NCBI GenBank assembly: GCA_045598705.1
Contig: JAZLMM010000034.1
Span: 1-64,000 of the forward strand
Length of the DNA stretch: 64,000 nucleotides
Origin: Scatonaster sp045598705
GTDB lineage: Bacteria > Bacillota > Clostridia > Saccharofermentanales > Saccharofermentanaceae
Direction: 5' to 3'
Shown: piece after piece, positions 26,077 to 35,574 of the stretch
Numbering within the stretch: position 1 is the first letter of the stretch
Layout: every line of letters begins with the position of its first letter
Made by a program: the position numbers and the translations under genes
The notes under the pieces: generated by a model
What the model saw: only the letters and a program-made list of their open reading frames with translations
What the model was told of the DNA's origin: nothing
Databases searched by the model: none

Positions 26077-26835
26077 TCAACCAAGCATAGTCTGCATATC
26101 ATACATGCCGGCTTCTTTACCAACCATGTACTTAGCCGCCGCAACAGCGCCTCTTGCAAAAACACTTCTCGTCTGTGCGCTATGAGAAATCGTCAGAATC
26201 TCTTCGCCGCCGATAAACATGACCTTGTGCTCACCGACAATATTGCCACCACGAATAGAATGGATACCAATCTCCTTCTTCTCACGTTTCTGACGCTTAG
26301 ACTGACGCTCGTACACGTACTCCAGTTGATGATCCACTTCCTCGTTCATCGCATCCGCAATCATAATAGCCGTGCCGGAAGGCGCATCAAGTTTCTTATT
26401 GTGATGTTCTTCAACAAGTTCAATGTCAAAATCCGGATACAACTGCGCGGCAGCCTGACGAACAAGCTTAATTAGTACATTAATACCAAGAGACATATTT
26501 CCAGAATAGAAAACACCTACCTTATTGGAAAGTGCCAGTAGATCAGTTTTCTGTTCTTCAGAAAGACCGGTCGTACACATTACCAGGGGTTTGTTTCTTG
26601 TCTCTGCAAGTTTCATGATTGCAGCCAACGCACTAACATGAGAGAAATCGATAATGACATCAAAATCCTCTTTGCATTCATTCGGGTCCGAATAAATCGG
26701 GAAAGCAGATGCTGGATTCATCACAACATCAGAACCTGCAACGATTACCGCGTCATCGCTCTCTGCAACCATATCCGTAATGACGCGACCCATACGACCC
26801 ATACAGCCGCTCAGAAAAATTCTAACTTCAGACAT
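26077..26835 (-). CDS. dapB: 4-hydroxy-tetrahydrodipicolinate reductase
   Basis: This is the second enzyme of the diaminopimelate branch, reducing the DapA product with NAD(P)H. The N-terminal nucleotide fold is FLSGCMGRMGRVI. The catalytic region VEEHHNKKLDAPSGTA is intact, with HH and K. The 252-residue length is typical. It follows dapA by 38 nt. Confidence 0.95.
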   Translation of the reverse strand: MSEVRIFLSGCMGRMGRVITDMVAESDDAVIVAGSDVVMNPASAFPIYSDPNECKEDFDVIIDFSHVSALAAIMKLAETRNKPLVMCTTGLSEEQKTDLLALSNKVGVFYSGNMSLGINVLIKLVRQAAAQLYPDFDIELVEEHHNKKLDAPSGTAIMIADAMNEEVDHQLEYVYERQSKRQKREKKEIGIHSIRGGNIVGEHKVMFIGGEEILTISHSAQTRSVFARGAVAAAKYMVGKEAGMYDMQTMLG

Positions 26836-26873
26836 ACGTGTCTCACTTTCTTATAGATAATCAGATTAATGTC

Positions 26874-27770
26874 TTACAGAGTTGCTGGATGGAAAGAAAG
26901 ATCGTACTTCTTCAACACATCTGCAAGATTGGCTTTGCCTGATTCACTCATTTCACAAAGTGGCATACGACAAGCACCGACATTCCACCCCAACATATTC
27001 AATGCTTCCTTCACAGGAATCGGGCTCACGTCTGAGAATAATGCCTTCACAAGCGGTACAACATCCGCCTGAAGCTTCGCAGCAGTCTTCACATCACCAT
27101 TCATGAATGACTCAACCATGTTGTGCATCGTTTCCGGAACGATGTGCGATGCAACAGAAATCACACCCTTACCGCCCATAGAGAGCAATGGTACAACCAT
27201 GCCATCCTCACCGGAATAAAGAAGCAGATCATCGCCACAAAGATTAACAGTCTCTGGAATCTGGTTAATATTGCACTCCTTTACCGCGACGATATTCTCA
27301 ATCTGAGAAAGTCTCTGGTAGGTGGAAGGTGCAATGTTCAAGTTCGTACGGGACGGAACATTATAAACAATGATCGGGAGCTTCGTTACCTCGGCTGTCG
27401 CCGCAAAATGGCGGACAAGTCCTTCCTGGGATGTTTTATTATAATAAGGGGTAACAACGAGTAATGCATCTGCACCAATTGCAGTTGCTTCACGAGCAAG
27501 CTTGATACCATGCACAGTATCATTACTTCCTGTACCGGCGATAACCGGAACTCGACCATCTACATACTCAACAACTGAACGAATCGTTGCTAAATGTTCT
27601 TCATCCGGCATGGTTGCTGCTTCACCAGTTGTGGCAGCCACAACTATAGCATCTGTCTTATGTGCCAAATGGAAGTCAATAAGCTCATGAAGTTTTTTCG
27701 TATCAACACCTCCTTCGTTAAAGGGTGTGATCAGGGCAACTGCCGAACCGACAAAAACGGGCTTTTTCAT
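26874..27770 (-). CDS. dapA: 4-hydroxy-tetrahydrodipicolinate synthase
   Basis: This class I aldolase condenses pyruvate with aspartate semialdehyde. The motif VVAATTGEAATM, VTPYYNKTSQEGL with the conserved Tyr, and the Schiff-base lysine region IVAVKECNIN are visible. It has 298 residues. It heads the dapA-dapB-yajC-dnaG direction and is divergent from queA. Confidence 0.95.
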   Translation of the reverse strand: MKKPVFVGSAVALITPFNEGGVDTKKLHELIDFHLAHKTDAIVVAATTGEAATMPDEEHLATIRSVVEYVDGRVPVIAGTGSNDTVHGIKLAREATAIGADALLVVTPYYNKTSQEGLVRHFAATAEVTKLPIIVYNVPSRTNLNIAPSTYQRLSQIENIVAVKECNINQIPETVNLCGDDLLLYSGEDGMVVPLLSMGGKGVISVASHIVPETMHNMVESFMNGDVKTAAKLQADVVPLVKALFSDVSPIPVKEALNMLGWNVGACRMPLCEMSESGKANLADVLKKYDLSFHPATL

Positions 27771-27857
27771 AACTCATGCCTCCATTTCTTCTGATATTTT
27801 TGTAGGAATTCCGAATTGAATTTTACTAGGAAAACCTCATAAAATGATACCACCTAC

Positions 27858-27886
27858 TATACATCATCGTCAATTACATTTATAAT
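27858..27886 (+). promoter_or_regulatory. promoter of queA-tgt with almost no leader
   Basis: TATACA (27858-27863) and TATAAT (27881-27886) are 17 nt apart. The expected transcript start near 27893 is about 2 nt before the queA ATG at 27895, so the mRNA may be leaderless. No Shine-Dalgarno is seen. Confidence 0.5.
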
Positions 27887-27894
27887 ATGAAGCT

Positions 27895-28962
27895 ATGAAA
27901 ACAAGTGATTTTTACTATGATTTACCCGAAGAACTGATTGCCCAGCACCCGCTGTCTAACCGTTCCAGCTCACGTTTGATGACGTTGAATGGTGAAACAG
28001 GTGCGATTTCACACATGCATTTTTCTGACCTACCCTCTCTCCTTCAGAAAGGAGACGTGCTGGTGATCAATAATACCAAGGTTATTCCGGCACGACTGTT
28101 GGGTGTCCGCAGTGATACCGGATCGGCAATTGAGCTTCTCCTTCTTCGTAGAATCGATGAGAACCATTGGGAGACTTTGGCTCGTCCAGGAAAGAAGATT
28201 CGCCCAGGTAAACGTATGACGTTTCTTCCAGGGAAACTTGAAGCAGAATGTGAAGACGTCCTCCCGGACGGCAATCGTATCATCCGCTTTGATTTTGAAG
28301 GAATCTGGGAAGAAGTGTTGGACGAGGCCGGCACGATGCCTCTTCCACCATATATTCACGAACAATTACAAGATCAGAACCGCTACCAAACTGTCTATGC
28401 GAAAGAGACAGGTTCTGCGGCAGCACCAACCGCTGGTCTCCACTTCACACCGGAGCTTCTGCAGGAGCTTCGCGATATGGGCATAGAAATCTGCGAAATC
28501 ACACTACATGTTGGACTAGGTACTTTCCGACCGGTAAAAGTCGAGGACGTATCCGAACACCACATGCACAGCGAATGGTATTGTATTGATGAGAAAGCTT
28601 CCGATACACTGCGTCGTGCCCGTTCAGAAGGTCGACGCATCATTGCCGTAGGTACAACTTCCTGTAGAACGCTCGAAACTGTAGCTGCAAAAGATCCAAG
28701 CATGCGCCCTTGTTCAGGTGAGACAGATATTTTCATCTATCCAGGCGTCCCTTTCCGTGCCATTGACGGTCTGATTACAAACTTTCATCTACCAGAATCC
28801 ACTTTAATAATGCTTGTATCCGCTTTTGCAGGCAAAGATCACGTCCTGCATGCATATGAGACTGCAGTTTCCGAGAAATATCGCTTCTTTAGTTTCGGTG
28901 ATGCGATGTTCATTACGCCGGAGAAACCACGATTGAAGAGCCCTTTGGAGGAACAAGAATGA
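27895..28962 (+). CDS. queA: S-adenosylmethionine:tRNA ribosyltransferase-isomerase
   Basis: QueA transfers and isomerises the ribosyl moiety of SAM onto preQ1 in tRNA, forming epoxyqueuosine. The start MKTSDFYYDLPEELIAQHPL (SRLM follows), the AAPTAGLHFTPELL motif and TLHVGLGTFRPV identify it. The 355-residue length is normal. The start is certain by homology although no ribosome binding site precedes it. It overlaps tgt by ATGA. Confidence 0.95.
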   Translation: MKTSDFYYDLPEELIAQHPLSNRSSSRLMTLNGETGAISHMHFSDLPSLLQKGDVLVINNTKVIPARLLGVRSDTGSAIELLLLRRIDENHWETLARPGKKIRPGKRMTFLPGKLEAECEDVLPDGNRIIRFDFEGIWEEVLDEAGTMPLPPYIHEQLQDQNRYQTVYAKETGSAAAPTAGLHFTPELLQELRDMGIEICEITLHVGLGTFRPVKVEDVSEHHMHSEWYCIDEKASDTLRRARSEGRRIIAVGTTSCRTLETVAAKDPSMRPCSGETDIFIYPGVPFRAIDGLITNFHLPESTLIMLVSAFAGKDHVLHAYETAVSEKYRFFSFGDAMFITPEKPRLKSPLEEQE

Positions 28963-30083
28963 GCAAGTATCCTGTATATTACGAGCATATTCATACATGT
29001 AGACAATCTGGTGCAAGACTCGGACGAGTACATACTCCCCATGGAAGCTTCATGACCCCTGTTTTCATGCCGGTCGGTACGCAGGCTACAATCAAAGGAA
29101 TGTCGCCGGATGAAGTAGAGAGCATGGGGGCACGAATCATACTTTCGAACACGTACCATCTCTGGATGCGTCCAGGCAATGAGATTGTCAGGAAAGCTGG
29201 CGGACTTCACAAATTCATGAATTGGAAACACTCCATTCTGACGGATAGCGGCGGATTCCAAGTCTTCTCTCTTGCTCGTCCGAAAGACATCACTGAAGAA
29301 GGGGTTCGTTTCAAATCCCATATCGACGGTTCTTCTCATTTATTGACACCAGAGCTTTCCATGCAGATTCAGAATGACTTAGGTTCTGACATTATCATGG
29401 CCTTTGACGAGTGTTGTCCTTGGCCGAGTGAGCACAACTATGCGAAGAAGTCCCTGGAAAGAACAACACGTTGGCTTGACCGATGTATCAACGCACATCA
29501 GAATCCTGAGAATCAGGCGCTGTTCGGTATCATCCAAGGTTCCTGCTATGCGGACTTAAGAAAGCAGAGTGCCAAAGAAATCACTTCTTTCGATCTTCCG
29601 GGTTACGCCATCGGCGGTCTCTCTGTCGGTGAACCTGCTAATCTCATGTATGAGATGTTAGAAGAGACTGTTCCGCTTATGCCGGAAGACAAGCCTCGTT
29701 ACCTGATGGGCGTAGGAACACCTGATTATCTCATCGAAGGCGCGATTCGTGGTATTGATATGTTTGACTGTGTCCTCCCTACCCGCATTGGTCGAAATGG
29801 AACAGTAATGACGCATGACGGGCGTTTGATCGTCCGCGATGCGAAGAGTGCTGAAGATTTCCGTCCAATTGAAGATGGATGCACCTGTTATGCATGTCAG
29901 AATTATAGTCGAGCTTATATTCGTCATCTTCTTAAAGCAGGCGAGATGTTTGGCTTGCGTCTATGTTCTTGGCATAATATCCACTTCTTGCTCCATCTCA
30001 TGGAAGAAGTTCGCACGGCAATCTCTGAAGATCGTCTACTAGACTTTAGAGATGAATTCTACGCAAGATATTATCATAAATAA
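28959..30083 (+). CDS. tgt: tRNA-guanine transglycosylase
   Basis: Tgt exchanges guanine-34 of GUN-anticodon tRNAs for preQ1. The catalytic region DSGGFQVFSL, GGLSVGEP and the DCVLPTRIGRNGT motif are present, along with the zinc ligands CTCYACQNYSRAYIRHL and a downstream His. The 374-residue length is typical. With queA it forms a two-gene queuosine operon. No preQ1 synthesis genes are in the window. Confidence 0.96.
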   Translation: MSKYPVYYEHIHTCRQSGARLGRVHTPHGSFMTPVFMPVGTQATIKGMSPDEVESMGARIILSNTYHLWMRPGNEIVRKAGGLHKFMNWKHSILTDSGGFQVFSLARPKDITEEGVRFKSHIDGSSHLLTPELSMQIQNDLGSDIIMAFDECCPWPSEHNYAKKSLERTTRWLDRCINAHQNPENQALFGIIQGSCYADLRKQSAKEITSFDLPGYAIGGLSVGEPANLMYEMLEETVPLMPEDKPRYLMGVGTPDYLIEGAIRGIDMFDCVLPTRIGRNGTVMTHDGRLIVRDAKSAEDFRPIEDGCTCYACQNYSRAYIRHLLKAGEMFGLRLCSWHNIHFLLHLMEEVRTAISEDRLLDFRDEFYARYYHK

Positions 30084-30086
30084 GCA

Positions 30087-30118
30087 CTGGCTTCGTCCGA
30101 AGACGAAGCCAGCGCCCG
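30087..30118 (+). terminator. terminator-like hairpin after queA-tgt
   Basis: CTGGCTTCGTC and GACGAAGCCAG (11-bp perfect stem, CGAA tetraloop) lie 3 nt after the tgt stop. The following tail (CGCCCGTTTAT) is only weakly T-rich, so efficiency may be modest. Confidence 0.7.
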
Positions 30119-30158
30119 TTTATCACTTCATATTTGAACGAATGAGAATCTTTTGCAA

Positions 30159-32546
30159 TTAAGTCTGCCAGAATGATTTAACAATCATGGTAAATTCCAA
30201 AGTAAGTTTCTCAATATCCATATCTGAATCGCAGGTTGCTACAACGGCAAAGTACTCTCCTCGCATATTCAAGATACAAACTGTACTATCTAATGTCACA
30301 TTCGAATCGTCGCGCAATGACAACGTATAATTTCGAACACGTGTCTCGATATCGTTACGAGCTAATGGTGTAACTGACTGATAGCCACCTACTTTGTACA
30401 CCGTTCCGATATTCTGTTCAACCGCTTGACAAGCCTCCATTGCGGAATCACAAAATCCAAGATTGATGACATATAACTTACTATTGCTACTATACATGTC
30501 GGAAAGCTTAATCTCGAGACTATAGAAGCCATCCATGAAAGTCTTTTCGTCAATACTTTCAACATCTGATGCTCTGTAAATGAAATTGATATTATTGGGG
30601 CTGTCCGACGTGTAGAAATTGAAGTCACTTGTTGCGGTAGAATCTTCTTGCAACGACTCACAAATGTGATATATCTCATCCATTTCGGTTCCGGATTCGC
30701 TTAGATCTTCTACGCAACCACAAACGATGTATACGCAATTCTCTTCCACCGATTCACACACATCCAGTAGAATACTTCTATTGCTTGAAGCGCAATTGAT
30801 ATAGTACCGAAGCGCACATCGTTTGTTGTAAAGAAGGATGTCAAATGCATCATAACTATATGCGTCATCGCCCTCCCCGAACTTCTCGGTCAAATATTCT
30901 TGTATGATCTCATTGTCCTGTGCAACAAAATCCAATAGGGACATTACACGCATATCGTTACAATACATCATTTGATCCAAATACACTACAACCGAACCAT
31001 TTTCCTTTGCGAACTTGTAATGACCTTCGTTGTTTTCAAACTGATAGTCGGCAGGAACTTGCATTGAGATCTGGCGCTCATCATCTACATAAACGATTTC
31101 ACCATTTTCTTCCCTCATAGATGGATCAGGATACATGATCACAGGTTCAGTCTCGGATGTTTTCTTGGTACGCTTCGTTCGCGTCGTCTTCTCGGGCTCA
31201 CCCCAAGTGTAATTCTTTGAGATATAAATACTTGTTGGAACAGCAATCGCCGCCAAAACAATAATACCTGCTAGAATATACGTTAATGGACGTTTCCATA
31301 TACTCTTCTTCTCCACTTTGGGAACAGCAACAGGAACCGGCTCATCGCTCGGATTGGAAACAGATGGAACTTCAGAAGGATTCAATACAGATGGAGACAG
31401 CACCCGCTCATTCTCCTCTTCTGACGGACTCTGGTCAGGACCGGCATTCGTTTGTGAAGTAATATTCTGCGCTGGAATCTCTTCAGTTTCAATATTAACA
31501 GTGGTTCCCTGAACCATCAATTCATCCTGTTCACTTCCTTGAAGCACAGATGTAGGTGTCGCAATCGGTACAATTTCATCCACAGAATGTCCAGTTATGG
31601 CTACAGAAAATGAAGACATGTCTGGGAATCGTTCCGAAGCCTTAACCGCCATTGCCTTCATTAATGCATCGTTTGCATACTGTGGCATCTCAATGCCCAA
31701 TTCAATTGGGGATTTTAATGTATCTTCATGAACGCGTTCAAATGCATCCGGTGGCATTTCGCCAGTGATGATCAAGTACATCGTCGCAGCCAAAGCATAT
31801 TCATCAGACCACGGTCCTTGGTTACCGCGTTTACGGTATTGTTCCTCCGGTGCAAAACCATGTTTCAGAATAATCGATTTACTCTTTGTTGAATCAACGG
31901 CTAATCTCGCAGCACCAAAATCCAGAAGTCTGGTTGAACCATTCTTCATTACCACGATATTATCTGGGCTGATATCTCTATGAAGAAGATTGTGAGCATG
32001 TACATGAGCCAAAGAATCAATAATAGGCAGAACCAGGCGCAATGCCTCATCAAAAGAGAGTTTGCCACCATGCATCTGCGTATACTTCATCAGGTCAACA
32101 CCTTCAATGTACTCCATGACAAAGTATGCCGTGTTGTTCTCTCGGAAATAGTCATGAACAGTCACAATATTCGGCACATCATGTAATTTGGCAAGCAAAC
32201 GAGCTTCTTCAAGAAACTTACTTACCCCCACATCAAACTTCTCTTGATCTTCAGGCGCTTTGACCGTCATGGTATAGTGATCATCTTCACGGAATGCCAG
32301 ACCAGATGGCAGGAATTCCTTCACAGCAACGCAGATCTCCAACGTCATGTCGAAGGCTACATAGGTCACACCAAAGCCACCTACACCAAGTACACGACCA
32401 GTAAGATAACGACCGTTTAGAATAGTGCCGATAGGAAGTGCAATATAAGGATGCTTCACTTTCGAAAGATCGAAGCCGCAATTCGGACATGGTCCATTCC
32501 CATCATGCTCACTAAAACAACTAAAACAAACTCTGTTTGTGTCCAT
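30159..32546 (-). CDS. transmembrane Ser/Thr protein kinase with zinc ribbon and extracytoplasmic domain
   Basis: This is a Hanks-type kinase, last gene of the phosphosignalling operon. Residues 7-23 form a zinc ribbon (Cys7, Cys10, Cys20, Cys23). The kinase domain spans about 46-320: glycine loop LGVGGFG (53-59), Lys76 in VAVK, HRDISPDN (His189-Asp191), DFG at 209-211, and FAPEEQY. A low-complexity Ser/Pro linker leads to one transmembrane helix (about 420-443). A 350-residue C-terminal domain with no recognised family lies beyond it, presumably outside the cell. It has no PASTA repeats, so it is unlike PrkC. All catalytic residues are present. GGCGG lies 9 nt before the ATG, and the gene starts 4 nt after the PP2C gene. 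Confidence 0.9.
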   Translation of the reverse strand: MDTNRVCFSCFSEHDGNGPCPNCGFDLSKVKHPYIALPIGTILNGRYLTGRVLGVGGFGVTYVAFDMTLEICVAVKEFLPSGLAFREDDHYTMTVKAPEDQEKFDVGVSKFLEEARLLAKLHDVPNIVTVHDYFRENNTAYFVMEYIEGVDLMKYTQMHGGKLSFDEALRLVLPIIDSLAHVHAHNLLHRDISPDNIVVMKNGSTRLLDFGAARLAVDSTKSKSIILKHGFAPEEQYRKRGNQGPWSDEYALAATMYLIITGEMPPDAFERVHEDTLKSPIELGIEMPQYANDALMKAMAVKASERFPDMSSFSVAITGHSVDEIVPIATPTSVLQGSEQDELMVQGTTVNIETEEIPAQNITSQTNAGPDQSPSEEENERVLSPSVLNPSEVPSVSNPSDEPVPVAVPKVEKKSIWKRPLTYILAGIIVLAAIAVPTSIYISKNYTWGEPEKTTRTKRTKKTSETEPVIMYPDPSMREENGEIVYVDDERQISMQVPADYQFENNEGHYKFAKENGSVVVYLDQMMYCNDMRVMSLLDFVAQDNEIIQEYLTEKFGEGDDAYSYDAFDILLYNKRCALRYYINCASSNRSILLDVCESVEENCVYIVCGCVEDLSESGTEMDEIYHICESLQEDSTATSDFNFYTSDSPNNINFIYRASDVESIDEKTFMDGFYSLEIKLSDMYSSNSKLYVINLGFCDSAMEACQAVEQNIGTVYKVGGYQSVTPLARNDIETRVRNYTLSLRDDSNVTLDSTVCILNMRGEYFAVVATCDSDMDIEKLTLEFTMIVKSFWQT

Positions 32547-32550
32547 TCCT

Positions 32551-33258
32551 TCAAACCGCCATTTCCATATAAGTAATCAGCGTCAGATTGTCCCCTTTTA
32601 AGTGACTTCTCTGTACTGCACGAAGTAGCATCGTACGTGCCCATTCTTCTGGATTTATAGACTTATGCATATCGATTAACATCTCTGTCTCATACACATA
32701 CTCCCAGAAGCCGTCTGAACAGACCAATATCGCATCACCCTCTTGCAAATCAAACTCTTCTTCATGCGGTGTGATTGACTCGTTCTGCCCTACACAAACC
32801 ATTAAACCGGTTCGTTCCTCTTGTTCGCGAATTGCTTCATATTCAATTTCACCACGCTCAAAAGACATATATGTACGCGTATCATCTACAGAATGATGAG
32901 CTAACTCATTCTTAGAGAAATGGTAAATGTGCGAATCACCAACATTAGCCCAGTTACAATGACCATTCTTGATTCGTACCACACAGATTGTCGATCCCGC
33001 ACGTCGAAGTTGCACATTATTCATCTGCATCTCTCTGAACTTCGCATTTGCTGTTACACACACTGAAGATGGGGTCTCCCCAGTAAGGAAGACCTCCATC
33101 GCTGTATCAGCTATGATTTGAGCCGCTTCATCGCCGCACGGAAGACCATTCAGCCCGTCGCATAAGACCATCAGAATCTGATCATCTTGTTCCACAACTT
33201 TAGCACAATCACAGTTTGGGCCATGCCCTCCAACATTGGTGTACGTGTAATATTTCAT
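32551..33258 (-). CDS. PP2C-family protein phosphatase, soluble
   Basis: This is a metal-dependent Ser/Thr phosphatase of 235 residues without a membrane segment. Metal-binding aspartates are seen in VLCDGLNGLPCGDEAA, NVGDSHIYHF and LVCSDGFWEYVYE. The N-terminal Arg-x-x-Asn-Glu-Asp motif of typical PP2Cs is replaced by GHGPNCDCAKV, so it is a divergent branch. It lies 1 nt after the FHA-protease gene and directly precedes the kinase, whose autophosphorylation it may reverse (inference). Confidence 0.87.
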   Translation of the reverse strand: MKYYTYTNVGGHGPNCDCAKVVEQDDQILMVLCDGLNGLPCGDEAAQIIADTAMEVFLTGETPSSVCVTANAKFREMQMNNVQLRRAGSTICVVRIKNGHCNWANVGDSHIYHFSKNELAHHSVDDTRTYMSFERGEIEYEAIREQEERTGLMVCVGQNESITPHEEEFDLQEGDAILVCSDGFWEYVYETEMLIDMHKSINPEEWARTMLLRAVQRSHLKGDNLTLITYMEMAV

Positions 33259-33259
33259 C

Positions 33260-34639
33260 TTACATTCTGTCTACTTTAAATACATTTGTCTTATCAGCGA
33301 GTGAGAATGTTGATCCAGAAATGATCGTCTCTGGAACACCCTTGGTCAGTTTTCTTCCATCGCTAAGATATGTGCCATAAGTTGAACCATTATCAGTCAG
33401 AACAAAAGACTTCGTTCTGCTATCAAAGTAAACTGAACAATGATTCGAACTAATTCCAGGTGTGTCTTCTGGGAACACAAACGTGCATGTATGTTGATCA
33501 CGTCCGATTGTCATGGTATGGCCAGTAATCTCGAAACTCTGACCAGCAAAAACGCCTGCAACGCAAATAAGATAACTCTTCTTTCCATCGTCTTGTTCAC
33601 CCATCACAACCACTTTCTTGTTGCCAAGAATGAAAACAATCAGCAGTGCAACAATACATATAACAGCAATTGCACCGAAGATAAGCACTTTGTTACGCTT
33701 CTCTGTAACTTCCGTCATTGCATCATCAAGTGCTTCCTCATGTTCCTCATCGAAAGCCTCTTCAAGCTTCTTGGTCTGCTTATCCGCTTTCTTCTCAATA
33801 TCCTTCAAGTACGCTTTACTTGTTGTATAAGAAATTCCCTCACTATCAAGCACACTTGTAATCTCATTGGATACAATTGCAAAATTGACATTCTCCGAAT
33901 TCTCATTACCAGAAGTGTTCATACCAATGAAGAAACCGTTTTCATCGAATAATGGTCCGCCAGAATTACCATGAGTGATCCATGCATCATGTTGAAACAC
34001 CTTGTAGTTTACGCCCTGCAATGATAAATCGAGTTTTGAGATAACACCACTGTTTACATTCTGATTCTTAATTCCTCCACGGAAATCAGCGTCAAGTTTA
34101 GCAGCCTTATCCGGGTAACCAATTGCAGTACACTTCTCATTTACTTCAACTGTAGAAGAATCACGAATTAGAACAGCTTCACGGTAGTCTACTGGTTCAG
34201 GCAATTTCAAAATAGCCATATCCAAATTCACATCATGCTCATAGAACACGACTTCCGGAGCGATTGAAATGTCATCATCAAAAATAACATTCAAATCGAA
34301 ATTATTGTTTAGGTAATACTCTACAACATGTCCGTTTGTGACGAAATACTGAACCTTCTCGCCATACTCACCAATGGCATAACATGTTCCCCAAGCATAA
34401 CCACTTCCATCTGGAGCCAGAGAATAAACAAATGCAACCGACTTCTGATTCTCTGTCGTTGTAAGTTTTGTCTTATACTTGTCCGATTCGATTGAACTAG
34501 CATCAAATGTTTCTCCTTCAATCGCATCATACTCTTTCTGAGCATCTTTCCAAGGTTTGATATTCATGCAAGCAAGTACGCCAGAAACCCCAATCGCAAC
34601 TACCAGCAGAAGCATCACAATTCTTCTCAACCACTTCAT
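33260..34639 (-). CDS. membrane trypsin-like protease with cytosolic FHA domain
   Basis: This is a two-pass membrane protein of 459 residues. An N-terminal helix (about 7-25) is followed by a trypsin/HtrA-like domain with His in FVTNGHVVEYY, Asp in DVNLDMAILKLP and Ser in WITHGNSGGPLFDENG; all three catalytic residues are present. A charged helical stretch and a second helix (about 320-342, IFGAIAVICIVALLIVFILG) follow, then a C-terminal FHA domain with MTIGRDQHTC, ISSNHCSVYF and DNGSTYGTYL, the canonical phosphothreonine-binding residues. The predicted topology puts the protease outside and FHA inside. No PDZ domain is seen. It overlaps the preceding PP2C by ATGA. Confidence 0.88.
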   Translation of the reverse strand: MKWLRRIVMLLLVVAIGVSGVLACMNIKPWKDAQKEYDAIEGETFDASSIESDKYKTKLTTTENQKSVAFVYSLAPDGSGYAWGTCYAIGEYGEKVQYFVTNGHVVEYYLNNNFDLNVIFDDDISIAPEVVFYEHDVNLDMAILKLPEPVDYREAVLIRDSSTVEVNEKCTAIGYPDKAAKLDADFRGGIKNQNVNSGVISKLDLSLQGVNYKVFQHDAWITHGNSGGPLFDENGFFIGMNTSGNENSENVNFAIVSNEITSVLDSEGISYTTSKAYLKDIEKKADKQTKKLEEAFDEEHEEALDDAMTEVTEKRNKVLIFGAIAVICIVALLIVFILGNKKVVVMGEQDDGKKSYLICVAGVFAGQSFEITGHTMTIGRDQHTCTFVFPEDTPGISSNHCSVYFDSRTKSFVLTDNGSTYGTYLSDGRKLTKGVPETIISGSTFSLADKTNVFKVDRM

Positions 34640-35574
34640 TCTTCAATTCCTCCTATTTCATTCACGGCAAATGCAATGGCCGTGTAGTTATCCTGATAAC
34701 GTTTGTTCTTCTTCATAATACACTTCTCAATAAGTTCTGTACAAGTAACTGGGTCATGGCTCATCGCTTCTTTTATCTCATCAAAAGATAGTGTGTCACT
34801 CACCCCATCAGAACAAAGTAGATAAACATCGTGTTCATGTACTTTCCAAAGCGTAACAGAATAATCAACATTGACTTTTTCAGCTCCCATAAACTCGGTC
34901 AGTGCTGGTGCGTCTCGATTATCGAGAGCCTGTTGAATTGACAACGCGCCATCCGCCACACGCATCAGAAGCGTATTTCCGTACTCTTGTCGTTCATTCA
35001 TCGAATAGATTCGACCGTCGCGATAAAGAAACAAATCGCTGTCACCAACAGAAGCAAACCACATCTGATCATCCCTGACATAGGCGATTACTACTGTCGT
35101 ACCGCCTCTTCCACGATATGAATCGAAGATTTCTTTTGAAAGGGAATTGAGAATCCAACCATCTTTCAAATCATCAAACGAATATGGAAAATCAGAAATA
35201 ATATCACTAACCAGTTTATTTGAAATCGATGCTCCCGAATCCAGACCGCCCATTCCATCGCACAGCACAGCTAGGAAACCTTTATCTTTCCAGAACTTGC
35301 TGGGCGAAAATCCGAAAGCGTCCTGTTGCTCTTCTCTTTCACCAATTCCCTGACAATTACCGATTTCAATTTGAAATCGCCCATTTGAAAGGCAACTCTT
35401 CTCCTTAAAATCTTCCTTATTTGCTTCTACCTTATCTTTTCTTCTTTTATGGACAAATAGCAAATCAAACAAAAGAATGAAGAGCATAAGTACCAAGAAC
35501 GCTAAGCAAACCCAGCGCATCCGTACGTACATATGAGTAAAAAAAGACCCAATACTCAACAACATCTTCACCAC
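34636..35574 (-). CDS. membrane-anchored PP2C-family phosphatase
   Basis: This 312-residue protein has an N-terminal transmembrane helix (WVCLAFLVLMLFILLFDLLF, about 20-40) and a cytosolic PP2C domain. Canonical motifs are REEQQDAFG, VLCDGMGGLDSGASISN, SVGDSDLFLYRDG and LCSDGVSDTL. The frame opens at a GTG (35574) overlapping the FHA gene stop by 7 nt; an ATG follows at 35565. Both rely on coupling, since the SD is weak. It is more canonical than the second PP2C of the operon. Confidence 0.88.
   Translation of the reverse strand: MVKMLLSIGSFFTHMYVRMRWVCLAFLVLMLFILLFDLLFVHKRRKDKVEANKEDFKEKSCLSNGRFQIEIGNCQGIGEREEQQDAFGFSPSKFWKDKGFLAVLCDGMGGLDSGASISNKLVSDIISDFPYSFDDLKDGWILNSLSKEIFDSYRGRGGTTVVIAYVRDDQMWFASVGDSDLFLYRDGRIYSMNERQEYGNTLLMRVADGALSIQQALDNRDAPALTEFMGAEKVNVDYSVTLWKVHEHDVYLLCSDGVSDTLSFDEIKEAMSHDPVTCTELIEKCIMKKNKRYQDNYTAIAFAVNEIGGIEE

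Noticed and set aside
27771..27894. preQ1 riboswitch before queA-tgt
   Set aside because: The predicted transcript starts next to the ATG, so no leader exists to hold an aptamer.
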